This document shows positions 29,952-38,173 of a DNA stretch of 64,000 bases, piece after piece. Position 1 is the first letter of the stretch. Every line of letters starts with the position of its first letter. The stretch lies in the NCBI RefSeq assembly GCF_020103725.1, contig NZ_JAHXBG010000001.1, forward strand, positions 310,001-374,000. Reading direction: 5' to 3'. The notes below the pieces were generated by a model. The model saw only the letters and a program-made list of their open reading frames with translations, was not told the DNA's origin and did not search any database. The DNA comes from Hyalangium gracile (GTDB taxonomy: Bacteria > Myxococcota > Myxococcia > Myxococcales > Myxococcaceae). A program made the position numbers and the translations under genes.

Positions 29952-30071
29952 TTACCGGCCGCGTCTGGCGAACAGGGCTTCCAGCGCCTCGAGCTGGGTG
30001 CTGTTCGAGCGTCCCTGCGGCTCCGAGCGGAACACGGTCTTCAGCCGGGCAAGCACACGGTGCACGGTGGC
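29952..30071 (-). pseudogene. 3' tail of a helix-turn-helix gene (copy of the 50024 gene)
   Basis: The last 39 codons and stop encode VHRVLARLKTVFRSEP then QGRSNSTQLEALEALFARRG. They match the C-terminus of the protein at 50024 (YRVLARLKTVCRSEL, KGRSNSTQLKALEALF) almost residue for residue. The start and the other 220 or so codons are missing, and the similarity begins abruptly near 30071. It sits 55 bases past the immunity-gene stop. The stretch 29779-29951 otherwise shows no gene. Confidence 0.75.
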
Positions 30072-30126
30072 GCGTTTCCGTGTGGACTTCCATCGGGCAT
30101 GAAGGACTCGGAGTGCGCTGGCGAGC

Positions 30127-31041
30127 TTAGTCGAGGAAGCGCCTCTCCCACCGGCGGGTGTCTTCCTCGGACTGGCCGAGCATGCGCCCATCTGGATCGC
30201 GGAAGAGCCAGGGCTCCAGGACACGGGCCAGTTCCCGGTAGGCTGGCAGCGTATCCCCGCGCTCTGTGTCGCCCGCTTCGGGCCATGCGCCCAGGGTGAT
30301 GAGCACCTTGTCCCTGGCCAGCTCCTGAACGGTTGTGCCAGGACTGTGGAGCCGTGCGCGCAGCCCCTCGGCGCCACCAAGCTCTCCCAGCACAGGCTGT
30401 CCCAGGAACGTGAGCCAGGAGGGGCCTCGCACACGGGTTCCAATGTCCCAGGAGTGATCCGAGGGTGAGTCGTAGACGTCGATGCCCGGATACCGGAGCC
30501 AATACCGGGCCACCTGCTGTCGGATGCCTACCAGGGAGTACTCGGCATTGAAGGACAATCCTCCGTGCCCAGAGCAGAGGGGCAAGGGAGCCGCCCACTC
30601 CATGGCGAGCTCGCGAACACGCGCTGGACCATGCTCCTCCAGGAACTCCGTAGGGAGCCAGAAGGTGGCCGTGCAGACCGCGCCCGGATTCTTCGCGACA
30701 TGAGGAGCTTGGAGCTCCTTGCCCCAGTAGTTGAAGCGATAGCGGTTGTCGTTGTCGGATCCGTCTCTCAGCGGGATGATGGGAAACTGGCGCTCGCGGA
30801 GTTCCTTCCGTGTGAGCTCCCAGCCTCGTTCATCCAGCGGCTGTGGCTCTCCCTCTTCATCCAGGTACCAGCCCAACGCTTGCGGCCCTACGGCACGGAC
30901 ATAGGTCTCCAGCGACTGCAAGATGTTCTCACCGAGCTCCCGATGGGAATGCCGCATGTAGAAGCTGATGCTCAACCCTTCGCGCATCAGCTCGAAGTCC
31001 TCCTGGTCGCGGAGGCGTATCCGAGGGTAATGCTCGGTCAT
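30127..31041 (-). CDS. type VI immunity family (DUF3396/TsiV-like) protein
   Basis: Protein of 304 residues with no signal peptide. It carries the pattern of the DUF3396 immunity family, notably DIGTRVRGPSWLTFLGQPVL near 218-238 and LSFNAEYSL upstream. Family members protect a cell from a neighbouring toxin, often a nuclease. Its start overlaps the stop of a short lipoprotein-like reading frame (31038-31388), so the pair is translationally coupled. No adjacent intact toxin gene is visible, and the paired reading frame looks broken, so this may be an orphan immunity gene. Assignment is by recognised motifs only. Confidence 0.75.
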   Translation of the reverse strand: MTEHYPRIRLRDQEDFELMREGLSISFYMRHSHRELGENILQSLETYVRAVGPQALGWYLDEEGEPQPLDERGWELTRKELRERQFPIIPLRDGSDNDNRYRFNYWGKELQAPHVAKNPGAVCTATFWLPTEFLEEHGPARVRELAMEWAAPLPLCSGHGGLSFNAEYSLVGIRQQVARYWLRYPGIDVYDSPSDHSWDIGTRVRGPSWLTFLGQPVLGELGGAEGLRARLHSPGTTVQELARDKVLITLGAWPEAGDTERGDTLPAYRELARVLEPWLFRDPDGRMLGQSEEDTRRWERRFLD

Positions 31042-31388
31042 CGGTAGACTCCCAGGTGAGGCTGAACCCGTGCAAGCTCACCACCCAAGGCCTTCTGGTA
31101 CACCTCACACTGGAGTGCGAGAGCATGCTGCTCCAGGTCCAGCTGCATCGCTCGTGTGATGGGCTGCCCCTTGCTGTCGGTGCCGACGACCTCCTTGCAC
31201 TCCTCATGTGTGGGGGAGCGCCCAGGATGTTTGAGCATCCCCTCGGAGCGTGCCGCTATTCGAAACGGAATCCGGGACCTGAGCATATTGGCGAGGCACT
31301 CCGTCGCTGGCTGTGCCACAGGCCGTGAAGAAGAGGACAGCGCTAAGCGCCCGCCACACCGCCTCCCAGATGGATCTTTTCGCTTCAT
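31038..31388 (-). pseudogene. small lipoprotein gene, apparently double-frameshifted
   Basis: The ATG at 31388 has GGAAGGGG upstream and the frame ends where the immunity gene begins, but its first 60 codons read as low-complexity sequence. In a different frame over the same bases there is a lipoprotein leader, WRALSAVLFFTACGTASDG, that stops near 31206. The end of the original frame (CKEVVGTDSKGQPITRAMQ onward) looks like real protein. Two indels, one near the AAAA run at 31378 and one near the CCCCC run at 31210, would join them. It may be a pseudogene, a sequencing error, or programmed slippage. Confidence 0.55.
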
Positions 31389-31662
31389 GAAGGACCCCTT
31401 CCCAAGGCTCTCGCGCTTCTACCGAAGTGAGGGACGCCGCGATAACGAGCCTGCTGCGCACGGACGTCATGTTCCGGCCTTGAGGGGCTCGGGGAAGATA
31501 GCGGCACGGCTCAGTAAGAGGCGTCGGTCCCGCCCGCAGTGCCGCTCCTCAGCGTGTCGCAGTTGAGTGCCCCCGCATCGATGCCATCCGGACATTCTCT
31601 TGCCCGCCACAAGGTTGTAGGGTTATGCGCAAGTCTGTGTTGGCAACGGGGAGGATGACAGC
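31389..31662. other. intergenic region upstream of the dCTP deaminase gene
   Basis: About 270 bases without a gene. GGGGAGG lies 8 bases before the deaminase ATG. The stretch at about 31600-31640 has weak promoter-like spacing around TTGCCC and TAGGGT, but I would not call it. No other structure seen. Confidence 0.4.
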
Positions 31663-33303
31663 ATGAGCAACGGAACGCACGACCCTGCGGACAAAGATGA
31701 ATACAATCGCAGAGCCGCGAACTCCGCTCCTGAACTCGTCATTGGTCTGGTGGGCGCCATCGGCACAGATCTGACGGCAGTTGCCAAAGCACTCTCCACG
31801 GCACTGATGGCGGAGGCGAACTACGATCCGCGGACCATTCGCCTCTCGTCATTGCTGCACGAAATCGAGGGCTTGGAGACCCGTCTCAGCTCTCATGGGG
31901 ACAAGCACCTCTACTACAAGGAGCACATGCAGGCGGGGACCGAGTTGCGCCGGAAGATGGGATGTGCGGATGCGATGGCATGGCTGGCTTTGAGCGCCTT
32001 GCGGGCCGAGCGAAACGAGATGCTCAAGGCGGAGCGCCGCAGTACGCGCCGCGCGTTCATTCTGCATTCGCTCAAACGCCGGGAAGAGATCGAATCCCTC
32101 CGGAAGATCTACGGTCCCGCATTCTTCCTCCTGTCCGCATACGCCCCGAGAGACAAGCGCGTCGACAAGCTCTCCCGGAGCATCTCCGAAAGCAGAGGTC
32201 TGTGGCGCCCCATGGAGCTGCGCAGCGAGGCCGAGGATCTCGTACGCACCGATGAGCGCGACATGGGTGAGCCCATGGGCCAGGACGTTCAACGGGCCTT
32301 TCCCGAGGCGGATGTCTTCATCGATGCCACGAACCCCAAGGAGATGGAGCACAGCATCCAGCGCTTCGTCCGGCTCATCTTCGGCCACCCCTTCCATACG
32401 CCGACCCGGAGTGAATGGGGCATCTTCTTCGCGAAAGCCGCCGCCATGCGCTCTGCGGCACTGGGGCGGCAAGTGGGCTCGGCCATCGCCTCTCCCTCGG
32501 GAGAACTGATCGCTGTCGGTACCAACGAAGTGCCCAAGGCCGGAGGAGGCTTGTACTGGGAGGGAGACGAGCCAGATGGACGCGACTTCGTGGGCGGCGA
32601 GGACACCAGCGACCGGCACAAGCACGATCTCATCTCCGAACTGCTCCGGCTCTTGCAGGAAAAGCAGTGGCTGGCGGAGTCCTACCGCGAACTGGATGTC
32701 CAGAAACTGCGCGAGTGGGTCCTCCACAAAAAGACGGGGCCGTGGAGTGACTCCCGGGTGATGAACCTCATTGAGTTCATGCGCCCGGTTCACGCGGAGA
32801 TGGCCGCGCTCATGGAAGCAGCCAGGCGCGGTGTATCGGTGCAGGGTGGTGTGATGTACGTCACGACGTTCCCCTGTCACGAGTGTGCGCGCCACATCAT
32901 CGCCGCAGGCATCTCGCGGGTCGTCTACATTGACCCCTACCCCAAGAGTCTGGCCGCGGGCCTCTACTCAGACTCCATCGCCTTGGAAGGCTCTGAGGGA
33001 GGGTCCACCGGCAAGGTCATCTTTTCACCGTTCGTGGGCATCGCGCCCAGGCGGTACATGGAATTCTTCGAACTCAAGGGCGAGCGCAAGGACCAGAGCG
33101 GCAGTGTGCTTGCCTGGGTACCTACGAAGGTAGTTCCGAAGCATCCAGGAAACTACACTGTGTACAACTCCCTGGAGATTGAACATCTCGCGCGATTCGG
33201 CTCCATTGTGGAAAGCATCGGCCTTAAACTCCGAGGAGCGGTGCAACCGCGTGAGGAGGAAGCCAGTGAGAAAGCCGGGATGGCTCAAAGCGCAGATCGA
33301 TGA
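31663..33303 (+). CDS. anti-phage dCTP deaminase-type defence protein
   Basis: Protein of 546 residues with the two-part layout of phage-defence dCTP deaminases. The N-terminal P-loop nucleotide-kinase-like region has GLVGAIGTDLTAVAKAL, a degenerate P-loop with no lysine. The C-terminal zinc-dependent cytidine-deaminase-like domain has the catalytic signature H377-A-E379 in PVHAEMAAL and P-C405-H-E-C408 in FPCHECAR. In the described family, activation by phage converts deoxycytidine nucleotides to deoxyuridine nucleotides and starves phage replication; that activity here is inferred. The family may sense phage through the N-terminal part. The ATG has a strong ribosome site (GGGGAGG). A 60-residue gene overlaps its end. 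Confidence 0.88.
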   Translation: MSNGTHDPADKDEYNRRAANSAPELVIGLVGAIGTDLTAVAKALSTALMAEANYDPRTIRLSSLLHEIEGLETRLSSHGDKHLYYKEHMQAGTELRRKMGCADAMAWLALSALRAERNEMLKAERRSTRRAFILHSLKRREEIESLRKIYGPAFFLLSAYAPRDKRVDKLSRSISESRGLWRPMELRSEAEDLVRTDERDMGEPMGQDVQRAFPEADVFIDATNPKEMEHSIQRFVRLIFGHPFHTPTRSEWGIFFAKAAAMRSAALGRQVGSAIASPSGELIAVGTNEVPKAGGGLYWEGDEPDGRDFVGGEDTSDRHKHDLISELLRLLQEKQWLAESYRELDVQKLREWVLHKKTGPWSDSRVMNLIEFMRPVHAEMAALMEAARRGVSVQGGVMYVTTFPCHECARHIIAAGISRVVYIDPYPKSLAAGLYSDSIALEGSEGGSTGKVIFSPFVGIAPRRYMEFFELKGERKDQSGSVLAWVPTKVVPKHPGNYTVYNSLEIEHLARFGSIVESIGLKLRGAVQPREEEASEKAGMAQSADR

Positions 33304-33448
33304 CGCCAGGGAGGAGATTCGTCACTGGCCGCAATGGCTGCGGCAGGCCCGAGGTCTTGAAACGCTCGACGATAACCGCCCGAAGCAGTCCCAGGCTTCT
33401 TCCGAGGAAAAGATCTCCAGCGAAGTTCCCGAGGGCCTGAAGGCCTGA
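33266..33448 (+). CDS. small 60-residue protein coupled to the dCTP deaminase gene
   Basis: GTG at 33266 follows GAGGAGG at 6 bases and lies inside the last 38 bases of the deaminase gene, in a different frame. The product starts MRKPGWLKAQIDDAREEIRH and continues WPQWLRQARG before a hydrophilic Ser/Glu-rich end. The amphipathic, Trp-containing helix resembles short proteins of unknown role often coded next to defence or toxin genes; that family link is from memory. Overlap plus a strong site implies matched production with the deaminase, so it could be a regulator, sensor or antidote. No catalytic motif is visible. Confidence 0.7.
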   Translation: MRKPGWLKAQIDDAREEIRHWPQWLRQARGLETLDDNRPKQSQASSEEKISSEVPEGLKA

Positions 33449-33574
33449 AGAGCAGCAGGCTCGACTTGCTCGGGACTCATGCGCTCTCGCAGTGTCCCGG
33501 GAGTTCTGGAGACCGCGGTTTGCCGCGAGGCAAACGTGCAGGACCCGGCCGCGTGGGTGGCGGCGAGCGCAAAC

Positions 33575-34355
33575 TCAGTGCACGCCCAACCGTGACAGGA
33601 GTCCGTCGACCCAATCGGCGGCTCTCACCCGGTCCAGCAGCTCGTCGACCCGAGAGGCTCCCGTCAAAAGCTCGTCGGTCAGGAGTTGCTCATCCGCGTT
33701 CTTGCCGCCCTCGAGCTTGATCTCCTCGGGCGTGCAGTCGTTGGCGCACTTGGGCACGAACGTACCGGGCGTGTCCCATTCGGAGATGTCCACCGAGCTC
33801 AACCCGTGCACCGAGCCGTTTCCAAACTGGGACCGGCAAGCCCGAGCCCACACCAGAACAGTGGCTATCGCCTCTTGCCGGCGCTCTTCTTCCGGACCGG
33901 AGCGGCCATCTTCGCCTTCGCGGCCGACTCCATCACCTTTCGTGCCTCGGTCTTCTCGCCTCGCCGCAGCGCGAGCGACGCCGCGATCCACTCCGGCGCG
34001 TAGCTCGATCCACCGCACCTGCAGCGCCTCGGCGATGGGCGCATGCACGAGCACGCGTCCGACGAGCTCGTCCACCAGGGTCGGGTTCGACAGCGGCTCG
34101 AGGAGCGCGCCCCTCCTTCTCGGTGAGCGCCGAGGGATCGAGCAGCATGCACGCGAGGATGCGCGCCTCGTGGTTGCCCGTCGCCCACGGCTCCAGGCCG
34201 AGCCCGTGGTTCGTCCCGAGCTCCTCCGCGAGGCCTCGGAGCTTGCTCGACGTCGTCTCGAGCGTGGGGCCTTGGCTCGAACTCTCGCTCTCCAGCGAAC
34301 CGCATGCGACATGCACCGAAGCCACCACCACCATGATTCCTGGGATTGCTTTCAC
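33575..34355 (-). pseudogene. lipoprotein gene interrupted by an AlkD-like fragment
   Basis: At 34355 GTG with GGAGGG upstream begins a lipoprotein leader, IPGIMVVVASVHVACGS, then about 15 residues. From 34246 the sequence becomes an AlkD-like fragment to 33865. Beyond it, 33575-33860 encodes a plausible secreted C-terminus including GLSSVDISEWDTPGTFVPKC and DELLDRVRAADWVDGLLSRL, then a stop. The two outer parts are in different frames. The simplest reading is one lipoprotein gene split by foreign gene sequence, but the outer parts could come from different genes. Confidence 0.5.
33865..34246 (-). pseudogene. AlkD-like DNA glycosylase fragment, internally deleted and frameshifted
   Basis: The stretch is nearly identical to parts of the intact gene at 39351-40163. 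It lacks the first about 40 codons and about 270 bases of the middle (the join reads CGTAGCTCGATCCACCGC). Around 34100 it has GCGC where the intact gene has GCGCGC, a two-base loss that breaks the frame. The last residues before the stop are RKKSAGKRR. It therefore cannot encode a working enzyme. Confidence 0.8.
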
Positions 34356-34487
34356 GTGAGCCCTCCATGGAGCACGGCACCTGATGGCCGCGCTCGACAG
34401 GGAGCGACTCCGCGTTAGAGCGTGGTGACACTCGCTGTGCGAGCGTCATCTCGCTCACGCAAATTTTCGGATGCCTCGGAGGGTAAG

Positions 34488-35099
34488 ATGCTGTCCGTCC
34501 TGAGAATGCCCCCGCCCTCCTCCTCTGCCCTGCATCCGTCGACCTGGGCCGCTCTCGAGAAGTCGGGGGTCCTTCAGAGCATGGAGCACGGGCTCATCCA
34601 GGACTTCTACGGTACGCAGCGCGCCAGGCGCAGCCAGATGCCCCTCATGAGCCACATCCATGAAGGACTGGCGGTCATTCTGTACACCGGGGCGTCGCTT
34701 CAGGCCATGCGAGCGTTCTGCCTGCACCCGCTCGTCCAGAGTGACACGGACCTGAAGCGCCAGTACGCCCACATCACCCAAGCGCTGGAGCCGATTCCCG
34801 ACGGGGCCTTCGTGTTGGGACTCGCGATGGAATACCGCTCCGTCGCCAACGAGTACCTCTCCCATCAGCCCATGCCCCCGGAAGGCATCCGGCTCTCGCC
34901 GCTGGAGGAAGTCAACGCCATGCTGGTGGGAGACAAGGTCCAGAACCGCAAGGACTTCGAGCTGTACCACGCGGAGACGCACGAGCGCCGCGCCCGGCTC
35001 GCAGAGTACTTCCAGCAGTGGTGCCAGGCGCTGCGGATCGAGCCGCTCTACCCACGGCTCAAGGAGATGTTGCAAGGCGCGGCGTGGTCGAACCCGTGA
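34488..35099 (+). CDS. conserved hypothetical protein
   Basis: Protein of 203 residues, soluble, no signal peptide. ATG at 34488 is favoured because GGAGG lies 5 bases upstream. Recognisable features are a His-rich helix, SHIHEGLAVILYTGASLQAM, followed by FCLHPLVQSDTDLKRQY, and EYRSVANEYLSHQPMPPEG in the middle. The spaced His/Asp residues suggest a metal-binding helical fold such as an HD-like protein, but the usual HD motif is not present, so I do not assign a function. It stands just upstream of the IS4 fragment and may be part of the same mobile or conflict-gene patch. Confidence 0.7.
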   Translation: MLSVLRMPPPSSSALHPSTWAALEKSGVLQSMEHGLIQDFYGTQRARRSQMPLMSHIHEGLAVILYTGASLQAMRAFCLHPLVQSDTDLKRQYAHITQALEPIPDGAFVLGLAMEYRSVANEYLSHQPMPPEGIRLSPLEEVNAMLVGDKVQNRKDFELYHAETHERRARLAEYFQQWCQALRIEPLYPRLKEMLQGAAWSNP

Positions 35100-35143
35100 G
35101 CAGGGGCACCGTGTGGCAGGCTCCAAGAGCCACTACTTGTGGG

Positions 35144-35648
35144 GTGAGACTCAACGCGATCAACGAGCAGCAGGTTCACGCTTACCTCTTCTACCTCTGC
35201 GGGGAAGACCTCCATGCCAAGCGGGTGCTGTCGCTGGCGATGGCCACCTTCGGCGTCATCCACGCGGCGAGCCTGTCGGTATACGCCATTGGTCAGGCGC
35301 TGGCGGTGGCCCGAGGCACCAAAGGAAAACACGGTGTGAAACAGGTGGACAGGCTGCTGTCCACCGAGGGCATCGACCTGTGGCACCTGTTCTCTTCGTG
35401 GGTGCCCTACGCACTCCGCTGGTGTGGCTGACGGTCCGCTGGGGGAAGCCGGGGAGCGCCTTGGCATGGAGCGCTACCTCAAGGCCAACACCTCCAAGCG
35501 CCGCACCTGCTCTCCGTTCCGCCAGGGTTTCATGTACTACCAGGCCATTCCCAACATGCCCGAAGCTCAACTGCGCCCGCTCATAGAACTCTTCGCCCAA
35601 CTCGTGCGGGAGCAGCCCGTCTTCCTCGAGGTCTTCGGTGTCATATGA
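35144..35648 (+). pseudogene. IS4-family transposase remnant with internal deletion
   Basis: The N-terminal part (GTG 35144 to about 35420) reads NAINEQQVHAYLFYLCGEDL, then AKRVLSLAMATFGVIHAA and KQVDRLLSTEGIDLWHLF, the opening of an IS4-type transposase. In another frame, about 35424-35648 encodes the end of the same family: LGMERYLKANTSKRRTCSLF-like residues (here CSPFRQG), YYQAIPNMPEAQLRPLIELF and a stop. The catalytic DDE core between them is missing, so it cannot transpose. I see no convincing terminal inverted repeats, and the insertion lies in an already damaged region. Confidence 0.8.
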
Positions 35649-35727
35649 GGGGAGCCTCAGATCCTCCCCAGCTGTGGAATCCGCTTCGCCGCTCGGGCCG
35701 GCTCGAAGCCTCCAGCGGCTGGACACC

Positions 35728-36897
35728 TCACGGTGTGCTCGTGGGGCTGGAGGTGGGCTGCCGTCCGGGTCGTAGGACTGGCATGTAGCACCTGTTCCTG
35801 AACATGCGGCCCATGTGCCCGCTGAGAGACACCGCCTCGCAGGTCTCCCGATCCAGAGACATCTCCACCCAGCAGCCCCCGTTGAGCGCCACCTGCTTCT
35901 TGTGAGGGCAGCGACCCTTGGAGTCGGGCCGGAGCTGGTTTGGAAGTGGAGCAGGCAGCGTGTCCTCCGCCACCCCTTTCGGCGCTGGAAATTCAGCAGC
36001 GGTCCTCGTGGCCATGAGCGCGGCCGCCTCGCCAAGCCCCGCCGTCCCCACAGCCAGACGGCCAGCGGCGGCAACCTCGACTTGGACGAGAGAGAACGTG
36101 TCCACCCTCGCTCGGATCCCCATCCACCCCGCCCCCACGGCCACAGCGAGTGCCGCCGCCAGGGCGAACCAGGCCAGGCTGCTTCGCGCGCTCACCATGG
36201 GCATGGTCGCCACGGTCGCTGGCGCCTCGGGTGCCCGTGATGGGCCATGAGCCCGGCTGACCTGCGGAGCGGGCGCGTCCGCGAAGCCCGGCGCTGAGTC
36301 CTGCTCCAGAGCCTCGGCCAGCTGCTCCGCCGAGCCGCGCTCCTCCGGTCGCACCGACAGCAGGCGCAGAATCCACGTGCGCAGCAGCGGCTCGATGCGC
36401 CCCTTTCTCCGCAGCGCGGCAGGAAGCATCACGGAGTCCACATGCCACAGCCCACGCTCATCCCTCCGGGGCTCACTCAGCTCCGGGTACTCGCCGGTGA
36501 CGAGCCGGCACGCCGTCACGCCCAGCGCGAAGAGGTCATCGGTCGCTTGCGCCCGGTACTGCACCGAACGGTGGCGGTTGAACTCCACGCACCAGGCCTC
36601 CGGAGATCGGTAGGCGGGAGTGCCTGGGTGCACGGTGAGAGGCGTCAGGGTGGCGGCTCCCGGGTAGTGGCACGCTCCGAAGTCCGTGAGCAGCGCTCGG
36701 CCATCGGCGTAGCGCACGAGGATATTGTCGCCCTTGATGTCCCGGTGGACGGCACCCTGAGCGTGGATCTCCTGGAGTGCGCGATAGACGGCACCGTGGA
36801 CACCTCGGCCGGCCCAGGCCACCACGCGCCAGCGCCCCACCACCGTGCCCGCCGGAAGCAGGGCCGGGTGCGGCGCGAAGTCAGGCGCGCGCTCCAT
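35728..36897 (-). CDS. kinase copy 2 lacking most of the N-lobe (probable pseudokinase)
   Basis: Protein of 389 residues from the same family as the kinases at 5381 and 45715. The glycine loop AGRGVHGAVYRA (30-41) is joined directly to LQEIHAQGAVHRDIKGDN. About 93 residues are gone that in copy 3 carry the ATP lysine, the helix-C glutamate and the hinge. The remaining catalytic-loop D53, DFG D72, a membrane helix and the four-cysteine tail are intact and in frame. Without the lysine and most of the N-lobe it should not bind ATP normally. The reading frame is preserved, so it could still act as a decoy or scaffold; loss of function is the alternative. ATG at 36897 follows GAGG. Confidence 0.85.
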   Translation of the reverse strand: MERAPDFAPHPALLPAGTVVGRWRVVAWAGRGVHGAVYRALQEIHAQGAVHRDIKGDNILVRYADGRALLTDFGACHYPGAATLTPLTVHPGTPAYRSPEAWCVEFNRHRSVQYRAQATDDLFALGVTACRLVTGEYPELSEPRRDERGLWHVDSVMLPAALRRKGRIEPLLRTWILRLLSVRPEERGSAEQLAEALEQDSAPGFADAPAPQVSRAHGPSRAPEAPATVATMPMVSARSSLAWFALAAALAVAVGAGWMGIRARVDTFSLVQVEVAAAGRLAVGTAGLGEAAALMATRTAAEFPAPKGVAEDTLPAPLPNQLRPDSKGRCPHKKQVALNGGCWVEMSLDRETCEAVSLSGHMGRMFRNRCYMPVLRPGRQPTSSPTSTP

Positions 36898-37048
36898 GGT
36901 ATGGACCTCGTGGGGAGCAACTCGCCCCCGGCGGACCCACGCAGCCTACTTCACGAGTAGGCTCACGTCAGCGAACGGCGGGCCACTCCTCGAGGGTGCG
37001 CAAGCTCAGGTTCGTGCGCACCATGGACATATCCTCTCTCGTTTCGAC

Positions 37049-38050
37049 TCATTGGGGGTGTCCACGAAATCGGGGCAGGCTCACTTCCTGGCTGCCCACC
37101 GAGGGCTCCTGAGCGTGCTCCTGGCGGTACCGCCCCGGGGATACGCCGATGACCCGCCGGAACACCTTGCCGAAGGCGCCCTCGGACTCGTACCCCACGG
37201 CGGATGCGATGGCCGCCAGCTTCACGGGACGCCCCTCCCGCATCATCCCCGCGGCGCGGACCATCCTCCACTGCGTCAGATGCTCGAGGGGCGTTACCCC
37301 CACCAGCTCGCGGAACCGCGCGGCGAACGCGGACCGCGACATGGATACGCGGCGCGCGAGCCCCGGCACCGTCCAGGCATGGCCCGGCTCGGTGTGCATC
37401 AGCCGCAGCGCCTCGCCCATCCGCGGGTCGGCCAGCGCACGCAGCCAGCTCGGGCTCTCGTCCCCGTAGGGGACGCGGATCCGGCTGCGCACGGCGTGGA
37501 TGAAGAGCACATCGGCCAGCCGGTCCACGACCGCGGAAGTTCCCGGCAGGTTCTCCGTGAGCTCCGCATCGATGAACTGGAGCGTTGATTGAAACCGCTG
37601 GGGCGCGTGCGCACCGGACGCAGACACGTGAATCACTGGAGGGAGCTGCCGGACCAGCCACTCACTCTCGGGTGTCGCGAACGTGAAGCACCCGGCGATC
37701 AGGGAGACGGACGTGCCGCTGCCGCCCCTGGCCCCTCCGTCGTAGGTGATTTCCCGCAGGCGCTGGAAGGTCTCGGCAGAGACCACTGACTCCATGGGAC
37801 GCACGGGGGCCTCCGGAGTGCTCCGCAGGGAGTAGCTCTCCGGCGAGGACAGGAAGACGAAGTCACCGCCTACCAGAGCGACCAGCGGCTGCTGTCCGTC
37901 CACGCCCAGGAAACAGGAGCCGCGAGTCACCATCAGGCTGATGCCCTTGCCCCCGGGGAACTCGAAGCCCCAAGGAGCGGTGAACTCCAGCCGGCCATAG
38001 AGCTGCCCCTTCGTTCGGAGCAGGCTCACGGTCTCGGATAGAGCATCCAT
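37049..38050 (-). CDS. AraC-family regulator with cupin-like sensor domain
   Basis: Protein of 333 residues. The N-terminal half (about 1-190) matches the cupin_6-type sensor of AraC regulators, opening MDALSETVSLLRTKGQLYG. The C-terminal helix-turn-helix pair is clear near 235-315, with VPGLARRVSMSRSAFAARFR and the second-helix block KLAAIASAVGYESEGAFGKV. ATG at 38050 follows GAGGG. The gene is divergent from the aldo/keto reductase gene with 123 bases between them, so it probably regulates that gene and itself; this is inference from position. Confidence 0.9.
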   Translation of the reverse strand: MDALSETVSLLRTKGQLYGRLEFTAPWGFEFPGGKGISLMVTRGSCFLGVDGQQPLVALVGGDFVFLSSPESYSLRSTPEAPVRPMESVVSAETFQRLREITYDGGARGGSGTSVSLIAGCFTFATPESEWLVRQLPPVIHVSASGAHAPQRFQSTLQFIDAELTENLPGTSAVVDRLADVLFIHAVRSRIRVPYGDESPSWLRALADPRMGEALRLMHTEPGHAWTVPGLARRVSMSRSAFAARFRELVGVTPLEHLTQWRMVRAAGMMREGRPVKLAAIASAVGYESEGAFGKVFRRVIGVSPGRYRQEHAQEPSVGSQEVSLPRFRGHPQ

Positions 38051-38173
38051 CACAGCCCTCGCTTCCTGGCGTTTTGAACCATGAATGCGGCGTATCCGAC
38101 GCTGAAACTCCAATGGACATGGCGCATATCTGGAGTGCCACTTCCCATCAAGGGAAGTACAGAGGAGTCATCG

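Noticed and set aside
33492-34418. Plus-strand frame across the AlkD fragment region
   Set aside because: Ser/Arg-rich shadow; the minus strand explains the sequence as AlkD and lipoprotein parts.
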